64,000 bases of DNA from Marchantia polymorpha subsp. ruderalis (taxonomy: Eukaryota > Streptophyta > Marchantiopsida > Marchantiales > Marchantiaceae), in contig AP031356.1 in assembly GCA_037833965.1 (NCBI GenBank), positions 14,344,501 to 14,408,500 on the forward strand, in the 5' to 3' direction. Below the pieces are notes generated by a model that saw only the letters and a program-made list of their open reading frames with translations, did no database searches and was not told the origin of the DNA. A program made the position numbers and the translations under genes. This document shows, piece by piece, positions 1 to 12,059 of this stretch. Numbering within the stretch: the first letter of the stretch is position 1; every line of letters begins with the position of its first letter.

Positions 1-2200
1 GTTCCGAGTCGAGTGACTTGAGTTCAAGCACGCCGCCCGACTCGCTCTTTCTTTTCCTTTACTGTACTTCGTTCCGTTCGAAAAACCCTCCTGTTGCCTT
101 TTGCGTTCACACCTTCGATGTTCTTTTCAGGGCTAGTCGAGCGGAACCCCGTCACGAGTGCATGGAAAGTACAGACGCCATCACCGAACAGAAGTCTCGA
201 TCCCTTGTGCTGATAAAATGGGGAATAGATCTTCATATAGACCTGCAGATCTCTATAGACCGGACTTTCTGTTAGAAACTTCACTCGCTCAGTCCATTTC
301 ATCGATAAATTGTGACGTCGATTCGAAGGCTTTTTTGTTCTCCTTCTGCAGAAAATAGACCAAACGATTGGATCATTATGGAAGACGGATTTGGACTAGA
401 GGTTGTTTAAATTGCGGGTGTTGTTACGGAAGAACTATTAGAGGTGGATACGCGGTGGGTTCCCATCGCACTTTCTATACTGAACGGGTAAAAGGGGAGA
501 ATTCGAGTTAGCGTAAACACCAAGGCTCGACTTCCAGTGTACATTATTCTCCTACATTTTTCTAAATTTGTAAATTTCGATCGATGCAAGTTATTCGTAT
601 ACCGACGTTGAAACATCCATGCCGACCATGTGAATGTGTAAGCACGAAACGAGACTCGCCCGATTGTGCAGATAACGTTTGAGAGATGTGCCTTTGTTCA
701 TCAGGGCGTATATGATTTGACAGTGTAAATTCAATTTTCATAAGTATTGCAAAGGTACAGCTTCATCACGAGAAGGTTGTACCTATTAAAGTTCTCTATG
801 TTAATTGAGCTTTGTTCCTTTATGATATTCCAATTTTAGAACAGGAATCGAATGTATATTTATGCGTAAAATCTACATCAGGTTAAGCGTGTTTCGAAAA
901 CATATGGGTACTATGATAAAATATAAGTCTGGATTCTACATCTAATACAAATGTATAATCTACGCAACATGCTATATTTTCAAGGAGGATAAGTATCTGC
1001 ACATGATGGTAACCTTCCCATTTTCTTTAGTCGTACTATTATGCGCATCAATGTCATTGATTTTTTTTTGGAAATTTCGGTACATTATATTATATTTAAC
1101 ATATTAAATCCCTGGTTAAGAAACCATTTGAGAAAGTACTTCGGACTCAAAATCATCTAAATATGAGGTTCATATGATTTCACTGCTGATAGGAAAATGT
1201 CATCAATTTCAGGTGCTCAAGAAAGGTGCAATGTGTCCACTATTTTTGCAATCTATTTCTGATATATTTACTATTATCACAACATTTATTCACATCTAAG
1301 GCTTCAAAACACGAAGAGCATCTATCTACGATATAGACGCATGTTGAAACATGTGTTACACTGAATAGATTTCAAGCTCTTCAAGTTTCTCACATGTAGT
1401 TTGCACACGGACGGTATCGGTCACAACCCTCTAAGAACAATAGTGAGCAATACAATTGTGAGTCACCATGTGGATCGAAGAAAAAGAAATCAGAGATGCT
1501 TGTGTTGAACATCAACACCGAGTTGGAACATCAACAATCTTTTCTTTTTGAAGATAATAAAAGATTGTGAGACTGTGCAAGAATATGTTGCACGGTTCTG
1601 ACGTATTAGTACGAGCAAAATCCTCCAATGTGACAAAAGTATGAACCCGTCACAAACTACAATTCCACATTTGCAGGATCGCTACCAAAAGTCAAAAACT
1701 TGAGCCAACGACCAAGCGTCAGAACTCCAGAGCTATCTGTTTGACAAAGAACGCAATCCTCTGGGGAAGGCGGGAAGAGACCAGATGTTGTTACACTATC
1801 CCAACCTCCAAGTCAGAAACGCAAGACAACTCGGCGGTCATCAGCTTCTCCTTCCATTCCGCTTCCAAGTCAGCCATTCCGACTCGAGGCAGATGAGCTC
1901 ACCCGAACGTCGAGCGACACTTCTGCCTCGCTCGATCACGAGGAATATACAATTATTTACTGCCGAGCATGGACCATCGTCTCTCCTAATCAAAACGAGA
2001 CGATCGATCGATCTATCACTCAATCCATCCATCCATCCGTCAATCATGAATGAACGAACGGTCAAAGACGAGACTGATTCGAGATGGGCAGTACGTGAAA
2101 TCACAGAAGCACACAGCTGCGCACACTCCAGAAGTCATCCGATGTGATTAATTTATTTTTATTTCATCTTCGGGAATTGGAAACGAAATTATATTTAAAA
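1..2200. other. Intergenic, no gene recognised
   Basis: AT-rich with short chance open frames. A short (ATCC)n run lies near 2,024-2,040. Confidence 0.6.
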
Positions 2201-2960
2201 TTATATTAAAATCGAGAAAGAAACCAGGTGTCTCGCCCGGAGGGCTCCGGACCGGAGTGGAACAGGGGGGACCGGTCCCACCCGCCTCGGTGACCGCAGC
2301 GCTGCCCGTTGGGGTTCATACGGCTTACCGAACCCGCTGCTCTCGACGCTCCTAACGTTCAGAAGACACTTGTCCGAGACGAGAGCGAGGCATTTGATTG
2401 GAATGCCAGTGTGTCGAGAATCTTCAGGGGAATCTTCATCTCTCCTGAGCTCAGCCTCGTCGTCGTCGTCGTCCACGTCCCCGGACCAGTGAGACCGTTT
2501 CCCTCTCGTTGACGAGGCGGGAGGCGGAAGGCGGAATGGGGGAAGGGCGGAACGGGGGAGAATCTACCGGTCGTGGATCGGAGCGAGCCAGAAGCTCGTC
2601 GTCGGTCGGCCGCGCAGCCGATTTGCATGGGAGCTTCTCTGCGTTGCGTCCACGAGAGCGAATGGCAGATGTGGACGGGAGGGCCGACCTGACCATCCGC
2701 TGTGGTTGCAGCATCATCGTGGACGAGATTTCGTGATTCGGCACGATCCTGCAGAGAGACATGTCCGGAGGATTGAGAGCATCCATCGCCTCATGACTGG
2801 CATCGTCGTCGTCGCGCGAACAGGTCAATTCAAGCCAAGCCAAGCCAAGCCGAGCTCATTCATGGAATCCCCGGACTCGATTCTGTTCGCGCAGGCTGGA
2901 AGTATCTAGCTAGCTCCGAGGCCCAGTTTGATCCTCGTCCAAATCATGAACCTCTCTCTC
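2200..2960. other. GC-rich island without a recognised gene
   Basis: A sharp rise in GC compared with both flanks. It contains a (GTC)n run at about 2,458-2,473 and a CAAGC pentamer tandem at about 2,832-2,851. Frames are open on both strands because of composition. It could be a promoter or first exon of a gene I cannot resolve. Confidence 0.35.
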
Positions 2961-3258
2961 TCAGCGTGACGTTCTTCAGCGCTTCTCACAGATTTTTGTC
3001 GGGTTTCGGGGGTGACTTCGTCGTCGTCCTCGTGCATTGTTTACTTCTGCCAGGAGTTACTCATTTGGGACCTAGCCCTCCTCATACAGACCCTTTTGCT
3101 TCCGTCCCTGCCCGAGTTGATTGGGTCTTCCCCATCTATATTGTTCCCCAAGGTCGCTTCTTTGAGGCCTGAGATCCGTGTACCAGGCTGGTTTCGAACT
3201 CCGTGCGACAGTTTTGGTCTTTTCTTGTTCGTGCCCTTGGATTTACATGCCATTCCAC

Positions 3259-3297
3259 ACTAAGTCATCCTCGGCGAGCCTTCAGACTCCTACGAGA

Positions 3298-3334
<37 letters not shown>

Positions 3335-3570
3335 TTCACAAGAGAACTAGCTGGGTTACATATAGCCTAATTCGATGAGATAAAAGTTGCACCAAGTCAT
3401 CCTCGGCGAGCCTTCATACTCCAACGAGACGAATGGATAGATATAAATTAATTAATAAATATAAGAAATTAAATTTTTTCGCCAGATAACTAGCTGGGTT
3501 CCATATGGCCTAATTCGATGAGATACAAGTTGCACTAAGTCATCCTCGACTAGCCTTCATACTCCAACGA

Positions 3571-3611
<41 letters not shown>

Positions 3612-3667
3612 CGCCAGAGAACTGGTTGGGTTCCATATGGCCTAATTCGGTGAGATACAAGTTGCAC
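3259..3667. repeat. Triplicated 132-143-bp repeat with embedded (TA)n
   Basis: Copies begin at 3,259, 3,391 and 3,534 with AC(T/C)AAGTCATCCTCG and end with GATGAGATACAAGTTGCAC-like sequence. Copies 1 and 3 contain expanded TA runs (3,301-3,330 and about 3,574-3,609). Copy 2 has degraded AT sequence at the same spot. Confidence 0.92.
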
Positions 3668-4862
3668 TCCACGAGTGACATAGATCCCAGTAGATGATAA
3701 AGTATTATATTGAGACTCCGTCAAGCGTTACAAGTATGCAACGAAATGGGTCACGGGGCTTGGCCCCGGTAGTATCAGATTACACAGTAGGGGATGTGTA
3801 ACTCTACGGAAAACGAGCTATCTGGGTATACTTTATATACCTCGAACATATATAGACCTTACTTTGGTTCAATTGATTTTCTTCAAGTATAAAATGTGGA
3901 ACCTCGTTATAATCAAACGCGGGCAATTTAGCACGCTGAAAGTAGTGGATGTTTATACCACCTCTTTTAGTGATGATGAGACTGGTGCCCATCCTTCCTC
4001 CTGAAGATGGCAGAGGATCATGGAAATCGAGCAACATATTTTTTCAATCGGCTACTGAAAAATGAATAATAACATAAGTGTTAAACTTGTCATACAAATA
4101 TGATGATTCAAAGATCTTCTTTTTCTCAAGATCTTAAATAATGTAAGCATCCCTGAAATTTACACTTTTAAGAACAAGCCTTACTATATTCAAAGTTTTT
4201 TTTAGGTACCCATTTTGCGAACAGAAATGTAGCCTTATTATCCTAATTTATGTGTAAAAGGCTATTCTGTTGACTTGCATATAGAAATCAAATAGAAATA
4301 AAACTAAAACGAGAAATGATATTTGTAAAAGTTGATTTTATATCTTATCGGGGTCATTGGATCCATGCAAAATTCGTATTTTGTCTTATCTATGATGTTT
4401 TCTGAACACAACGCTTTCAAGATGTTCCAAATTTTTAAGAATTTTTTTATGCTTTACTAATATAATACTAGGAATAAAAACGACATCGATTACTTTAGCA
4501 TTGACTAAAAATTATTGCCAGTATTGTACCATTTTTCAATAACCAATTCTCTCCGAACCTATCACGAAATGATTTTTATTACAAAGATGTTTCATTACTT
4601 GCAAGAAAAAAATTTCTATTAATAGGTAGTCTTGATATTCTTTTTGCCTCAGTTGAAAAATTTCATATATTTTCAATAAAAAAACAAAATTATTGCTTAC
4701 TTATCACATCTTGATATTCATTACATTCTGTGAGATTTTCTCTAGGATTTTTAATGAATTTTTTATTAAAAAGTTGAGATTAAACTGAGAGAAATTGATA
4801 CCAATGGACTTGGAAAATTTTCATATGAACAGGATATTCGCATATTATTATTCAGATGATAT
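3668..4862. other. AT-rich intergenic DNA
   Basis: No gene or repeat is recognised beyond a small GC hairpin (CGGGGC-TTG-GCCCCG) near 3,756. Confidence 0.55.
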
Positions 4863-7707
4863 TCATGTACATCTTTGACCAAATCTGTGAGTTGGCATTT
4901 CTTCACGCAGGGAATTAGTTTTCGAATTGCAATACAAATTTTTCAAGCGTGAATAATACGAAATGTTAAGTTGATACTTTCCTACAAATATGAATATACA
5001 TAAATGAAGGCCAATGAATATATGAATATATGCTGTCCGTCCACTGTCATATAAAACCAAGAAAAAAAAATCCCAACAGCCAAAATGCTCAATGCTCATC
5101 ATGGAAAAGTATGAAATCTGAGTCTTCCAATAGTTTTCATCCTTACCATCAATGCCGACACGGAACTGAGCATTCAGAGAAATCTGAGGTTTAGTAGGCA
5201 AGGAGGCTGAGAGTTGAATTTGTAACTCCGACGCAACGAGAATCACACACCATGGTAAACTTTCACTTGAGACTATGTCCACGATCCAGATAGAAGTTTC
5301 ACTAAAGTGAGAATATTACATCACACTTCGTAGCAAAATTCTCGAGTATCTCTCTCGCTCAAGTGTACATGTGAAACTGAACTGAAATGTGCTAATATTA
5401 GGACTAAGTACCCGGACTAAAAACCTTAACTAGATACCAAGCCTGACTATGGTTAAAGTAACTAAGGTTAACAAGATGCAATTTAACTTTACAAAATTCT
5501 ATGCAATTTTCGAAATAAATCTCCCTCGACGTTTGCATCACGACTGAGTTACTCAATCGCACGGAAATTTTTTTTTTAGACGAAAGAAAGCCTTTGAAAA
5601 CGACCTTCTTCACTAAGTATGGATTGGAAGCACCGACCTTCTTTTCTCTACATTTTTCTATTGATTGTCTCCTCACGATGTTAAAGCATTCGGATCAAAA
5701 TTCTTACACGCTTCTTAAATTCGACATCACATGTGCAAACTTTGTCCATTTGCAGGTCTTAGAGCTTAGAAGTCAATAGCATCCTGTAAGTTATTAGTGA
5801 CTTGCATATTTTCATGTGACTAAGCTAAAACAGCGCAGCCATTCCTGATCATGGTCAACAAAGTAGCTCGTTAAAAATTGTACGTAAGATGTTCACAATC
5901 CCCATGCAGAAAGTGAGCTCCTGTTAGTTCTACGCTCCTGCTCGTCACATCAGAGTCGGCTCTGAAAGCACTCTTTTTCATGAGGCTTTTCATGTCATCG
6001 TCAACCACGACAAGAGTGCCTTATCCATTACGGCTAGCAGTAACTTCTTCGAATGAAACTCACAGCAAGTGATGGTGACAGAGTATATGAAAGTGACAGA
6101 TGTCCGTTTTGCTTTTGACTCAGCCTCGAGGAGTACGAGACACTTGTAGCTCAACCAATGCGTCTTGCACCATCTCTCCGTGAATATTATAACCATGACA
6201 AATGGAATGTTTGTTTGCTCGCCCATGACTATGCATAGAGAGATGGCCACACAATCACACAGAACCATAGTCTTTCTTCTTGGCGTCTTTGTCCGATGAT
6301 GATCATGAAGGATACGTCCGCCATGAGTACCAAACTCGTGTATATGGAGATGCACTGGAAGTACCGAATTTCTGAGAGGGTGGGCTCTTTTCTGAGCAGT
6401 CAGTCACAGTCAAAGAGCTAAAGGGAGCCGAATCGCCTGCGACCTCGATCTTTACTTCATCTTCCCTTTATTCGTTCTATCATACGCTGGATGAAAGCCG
6501 AAGAATCAGAAGTACAATAATTCGGATCCGCAATATTCTACGCGTCCAAACGACAATTACGAAGTCCCTAATACGATAAATATTCCCGAGACAGTCTAAG
6601 TTGCCAACATGAAACTGCTCTCCATCAACGAGCGAACGAAAGGTCGGTCAGTCCAGGTTGACGACTTGTTGGATGCAGTAGGCCCATGTTGAACTTACGT
6701 TCAGTCACATGGGCTTCTCACTGAGGAGCTTTTCCCGTCACGAGGAAACACCTCCATCTTTGCTTTACACCTACGATAAGGTTATACGACCGCATTCAGA
6801 TGCCAGTCAACGTTGATTTTGTTCAAATCCAAAGAATTTATTTTGGTCGTGATTGTGGTATAGTAAGGTATACCTAAGTAATATATTAAATTCCATTCCA
6901 TTCCATACCACTTCGCCATCTGGGTCCTTAGAATCCTTCGATGAAGATTTGATAGTGACTATCAGAGTTGGAACGAAGAGTCAGACGTTTTTTCCCCTCG
7001 ATCAACATTTTCATGGGTGCTGGTGATTTGATTTTCAGCTTCTTTTCAAACATTCCTGCCTGATCTGAGGATCTCATTACAGTGTTACAATAGTCCACTG
7101 CTTCGTCATCACCTGCCACAACTGTATCATTTTATTTTCCGAGCCCATTCAAAGGAAATGGGCCAATCTTCATTAGCCACCTCTTGCAAACCGAGCCATG
7201 ACGAAACTCAACAATGACTCACATATTACAACACTCTGTCTACTGACTTTTGCAAACTTTTTATGGGTGGCGGAGAAACAGGTTATTATGGTCACTATTT
7301 ACATTTCGAATTTTCTTATCTGATATAGGAGTATTGTACAACCAAATGTTACTTTGAATTTGTAAATAATACATATCGTGGACCTGTGCAATATTGCCTA
7401 AAGGACGTACAAAAATGGGGTGCTCACACATCATCCGTAATAATATGGACTGATATACATTATGTTATATGGGTTATTACATCTTGAAGGGCCCTGTGGA
7501 TCACAATAATACATTTTGCCGTTTTGCCGAAAGGCTACCACTTGGATACCCTAAATACGTTCCAACATATATACTTCTGAAACGAAAATACATTTTACAG
7601 CTCGCAACTGAAGGAATGGTCTCAAGGATACAAATCCCACACTTGTGATAACTACTTATTTTCCTTATTTTCTTTATCACTCTCCGTGGGTCGAGGCTAG
7701 AGTACAA
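4863..7707 (-). other. Scattered coding-like fragments, gene-poor region
   Basis: Besides the stretch at 6,928-7,136, short open pieces with protein-like composition lie on the - strand at about 7,520-7,600 (SIYVGTYLGYPSGS), 6,240-6,350 and 5,130-5,280. They do not share a recognisable family and I cannot join them by splice sites with confidence. Probably remnants. Confidence 0.25.
6928..7136 (-). other. Coding-like open stretch, unidentified
   Basis: About 68 residues (start NDTVVAGDDEAVDYCNTV, end SNSDSHYQIFIEGF) have balanced, protein-like composition. No domain is recognised. It could be an exon or a fragment of a decayed gene. Confidence 0.3.
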
Positions 7708-8109
7708 GCAGTAATTGTACAGGTAGAATAAATGCCTTATTGGATAAGGACCTTATCCTTCAGTATGCTTTATCACCAGTTTCTCTTTCACAGCAAACAA
7801 TTCATTGAAAATTGACTAAGCGAGTAGTTTGATTTATCTTCTGTGGAAGGTTGAGGTAGATAATATAGACTCGAGGAAATTCACCAAAAGATATTTGCAG
7901 ATGTGAATTCGATTCACATTCTGTTGAAAAAAGCACAGCACAGTAATTTGGACCGTTCCAATCTGTTTCAGTTAACGAGATGACACTTGCTTGGCCATAG
8001 CCACCACGTTCAAAGAATGACGTAAACCTACCACTCATCTGCATGCACAGAAGCTATTACAGACATTGAACACAAGAATCATGGCAGAAGAATCCACGTT
8101 CGAATGATT

Positions 8110-9240
8110 TTGAACCCGTGATGCCTTAAAGATCAGCCCATCCGGTGGCTGCAGGAAATGTGGATGCGGTACTTATTCCCGTAAGACTTGAGGAGCTGCA
8201 TTGGGATGCGGCGTCTACCTACCACATGGAACCTTTACTGCACCGTGTGAAAGATTTGCACTTATAGACTATAGTAGAGTAAAGTGCCGGCATGTCAACA
8301 AAGAACGCGAAAGGTTACGGCAAATGTGAAAAGAGGGAAAAATGAGCTCATGCTCGCACTCTGGATATGCAGAGGTAGAAAAATACTCGGCCATCTCCAC
8401 TGCGATCGTGCGCCATGATTTCCTTCGGTCCCTTGAAATTCAACGAGGAGACAACGCTTTTCAACGCTGAAAGAACACACCTGCTTTCGCTCAGTCTGTC
8501 GACTTTCGATGCGTGAACGCTCTGACGCCATCATTTCAAACAAGTTGTTCAGACAGCCTGAACGAAACATACAGTACTTTCTCTCACCTTTACGTGCTGA
8601 CCGGATGCTGTCTCCTTTTGCTGGGTTAAAAATTACAATTCGCAGCCATTTCCATGTGAAGGAAGCCTCCCATTGTTGGCTGAATCGAAATGACGCAAGC
8701 GCGTTTGTACCATAAAGGAGATCGAGGACATTCTGCTGGTTGCTCCTCTGGATTTTTCAGTAATGTCATCCCGAGACAAATCTGTACCTGGTGAAGATTG
8801 TCAAGTGTGTAAAATATATCAAGATTAGGAGTTCATTGCACCATCGCATATCCTCTTCTACAGCTCCCCAAACTTGGAAGTCGATGTCAACCCAAGCAGC
8901 AGGGCATGTAGATCCTCTACCAATCTCGATGTGCAGACAAGATCGTCGACTTCAGAAGTAACGAGTCAGGCGCATCAATCTACAAGCCCCATTCTCAAAA
9001 CGAATCTCACCATCGCCTTCATTCCATTTGAGCAAAGTCTCAAGGATCGATGATCTTATCTTCTACATCGAGAAGCTCCAAAGAACTCCATAGCTTCCTG
9101 CTATCGAGGACCAGAACTTTATGTTATGTGAAAGGCCGTCTCATCATCTCAACAAGTACTTTGATCCAGACAGTACAAGTGAATGTGGGGCTTACATGTT
9201 GTCTTAACAACCGTGCACAAGAAGGTTCATATTCTCAACT
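8110..9240 (+). pseudogene. Interrupted coding-like tract, unidentified host gene copy
   Basis: Successive coding-looking blocks run along the + strand in shifting frames with little spacing. Examples are LEELHWDAASTYHMEPLLHR (about 8,180), VEKYSAISTAIVRHDF (about 8,380), EIEDILLVAPLDFSVMSS (about 8,720), ILKTNLTIAFIPFEQSLKD (about 8,995) and LNKYFDPDSTSECGAYMLS (about 9,150). There are no clear intron borders between them, so this reads as a processed or decayed gene copy. I do not recognise the family. Confidence 0.4.
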
Positions 9241-9249
9241 CAAGATGTT

Positions 9250-10216
9250 GAATAATGTTCATGAGTAGTTTGTTTATATGGAACGAGGATTGAGTGAGAC
9301 TTACACGCTAGGATTCAGATTTTACCACACCATACTGCATATATTGTTACGAGAATATATCTACACACACGAGTGCAAGAAAGTGGAAACTTAAAAAATA
9401 TTATTTGAAGTAAAGTACAGCAGCAACAACCATATCTTCTTTGAAAAGTAATCTTCATTATCATCTTTGCATCCAACCATCAGCAGGATTGTGCCCTTAG
9501 AGATTTGATAGTATCCATGTGAGAATTACATTAAAAATATTATTTATTATTTATTTTATTTTATGAATGTTCCATGTTTATCATCAAAAGGCAGTTAAAA
9601 AATAGTAACATTTTAGTTTTTTCCATGAATGTATATCTCTCTCTGGTGTTTTCGTGAAGTTGATCTTGGAATATACATAGTTGTGAGAGGAAAAATAAAT
9701 TTTCTGTTACTTAGCTAGATGTTAGGTTTTAGTCATATTCTCAAGATATAGATTCATGTGAAGTTATCAAATGGATTTATCTTAAGAAATTTTTACTATA
9801 GGCTTTTGGTCACACTGCTAAGCTTTAGACTTCTCCTCTTCCCCAACATCTTTTTTTCTCATCAAAAAATATGTGTATTGTATGCTAGTAGAGAAATCAT
9901 TGAAATTAGCGTGGGATGCTTTAACATCTTTGTTAGAACCAAGAAGTTGTGATGCATTATTGTTGAGCATTAAAGCAAGATATCTCTTTCTCTCATTATA
10001 TATATATATATATATATATATATCAATTGAGAGATGTCTTATACAAAAATCTCCTTATTTTTGGAATTTCCCAAAATTACCAAAAATAAGCTAATTTTGG
10101 GATCATTTCAAATTTATTTTCAAAAAATTAGAAATATGGGAAAATATAGAAAATAATGGTTTATTTTTGATTGGATAGAGCATGCAGACGCGTCCACTAT
10201 TCACAATGCATTATTC
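9250..10216. other. AT-rich intergenic DNA left of hAT element 1
   Basis: A (TA)n microsatellite lies at about 9,998-10,022. No gene seen. Confidence 0.6.
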
Positions 10217-10461
10217 CTCCAAGGCAGAGTTCCGAATAATATTATCTGATATTATATTGGCTTTTCCAAAAACATAATTAAGTATATTTGTATTGTGTTT
10301 CAACACAATACAAAATATTGGTATTGTCAATCACACAATACAATATATTGCAATATCTATTATAATAAATTAGACATATTGAGATCATCTATTTTGCTTC
10401 GCTTTCTGCTTGGCTTAGGTCATCTCCTTCACAATCGGTATTAACCACAATTGAGACCAAG

Positions 10462-12057
10462 GCCATGTTCCAAAGGTTGTGGTTCTGTTTGAGAAACAGT
10501 AACACATCTAGAATACGGGGTAGTAGTCGTCGGCGTTTGTTCAAAAGATTCACTTGGTCATAGAGAATAGCCGCTCGACATGGTTTGATGTAGGCAGTAG
10601 AAATTGGGTATCAATGTAGGCAAATCAGTTGGATTGCTTCATTCGATGTTGCTTGAGTGCGCGTTCTGCAAAAGAAAGTCTAGTATCATCATATTCTTCC
10701 AATGCATCGGGTTTTGGCAACTTCAGGCATAGAACAACCTCCTTTTTATTATCTAGCATTTCACAGTCCCTTCCCGATTGAATCTTTATGATGACATTTT
10801 CAAATGTGGTATTGTGAACGATGCGCGCATCAGTTGAAAGATATGAATCAAAATGGAAATTTGGAAAACTATGAATGAGAGATTGGAATAAAGTTTGAGA
10901 TTCCCAAATAGTGACATTCTTTCTTTGCAACGATTTGGTCACTGATTTGAAATCAGATAATGCGCCAATATGGTGGCGAATGACGTTTCGTTGATCAGTA
11001 GTTGGAAGGAGTTCCGCTACATCGGGATTGGTGTCGTCAATGTGAGGTCGCAGCCTTTTGTAGCGATCAAGCATTTTGATCACTCCGAGCCAACGAGTCT
11101 TATTGCGTTTAACAGGACGCAATGAACTAGTCATGCGCAATCTACTCGCCTCTTTCAACATTGAAAGCTTGGACATCAGATTGCTCACCAAATCAACCTT
11201 GCTTTCTAAATATCGATCAATGTAAGCTTCAACTGCCAAGTTGAAACGATGGCTGCGACAACACAACAATGGAAATCCGAGTAGGTCTGCTGTTGCACAA
11301 TTCGTACTGCAGTTGTCACCAATCAAACAAATGAGATTACTAAGAGGAAGTTGATACCAATCTAGTGTTGCTAGAATAAAATCCCGATGATTGGCTGCAG
11401 TGAATGTAGTTTCGTCCAGCAATGGCGCAAATGCCAACAGATGGATGTCAAAAGAGAATGATGCCGTATCTTGAGCAGGAAGAGTGATGAATAAACTAAC
11501 AAAATGAGTGGAATCTTCCGTCCAACCATCAAAGATCAAGGCATAGCGTGACGCAGCTAAAGCCAATGTTGTGATCTTTTTTTCAACAGCATCCACCAGC
11601 ATAAACATATACTTCTTCAAAGTTTTGGAGCAGATCTTTGGCAGGTTCGTGTTCTCTTTGGTACGATTTTTTTCACAGAAACTTAGCTCGTGCTCATCCA
11701 TGACTATCCAATCCAACCATATATACCGCGCGACTTCAAATCAATCATATATTTTAGCGTGGTCTGCTCAACTCCATCGTTGGAAAAATGTGATCTGCTT
11801 GAGGATAATTCTAGAGAATGCGCCGCGTAGATGTCGAGATAATCTGGAAGCTTGCTCTTTACGTGGGTCATAAGATTATTGTACCCATTTTTAATGACAT
11901 CGGATTTCCGTTCTACTCCACATTTACACTCCCAGATGTTCTCAGAAGAAGTAACCTTGCTGTAGAAGAGTCGACATATTGCATTGGACGACGGGGGAAC
12001 GGTTGGTCGAGTGATCTTGCTGCTCATGTCATGAGCAGATCCGATCATGAGCCTCAT
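10462..12057 (-). pseudogene. hAT transposase (element 1), interrupted
   Basis: A BED-type zinc finger sits at the N-terminus (ENIWECKCGVERKS with a downstream His, about 11,870-11,950). The RNase-H-like core follows (FDGWTEDSTHFVSLF, IGDNCSTNCATA, CRSHRFNLAVEAY, KTRWLGVIKML). The C-terminal dimerisation block is around 10,470-10,620 (YIDTQFLLPTSNHVERLFS). The finger and core are in different frames, meeting near 11,710 at the motif IYGWI / DWIVMDEHELSF, and the C-terminal block is also split over two frames with stops. At least three breaks are visible. The motif set is that of a hAT subfamily also common in oomycetes. Confidence 0.9.
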
Positions 12058-12059
12058 GA

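Noticed and set aside
7501-7707. Cache-domain / alpha-2-delta subunit exon suggested by SIYVGTYLGYPSGS
   Set aside because: One short phrase in an isolated open stretch, with no supporting neighbouring exons.
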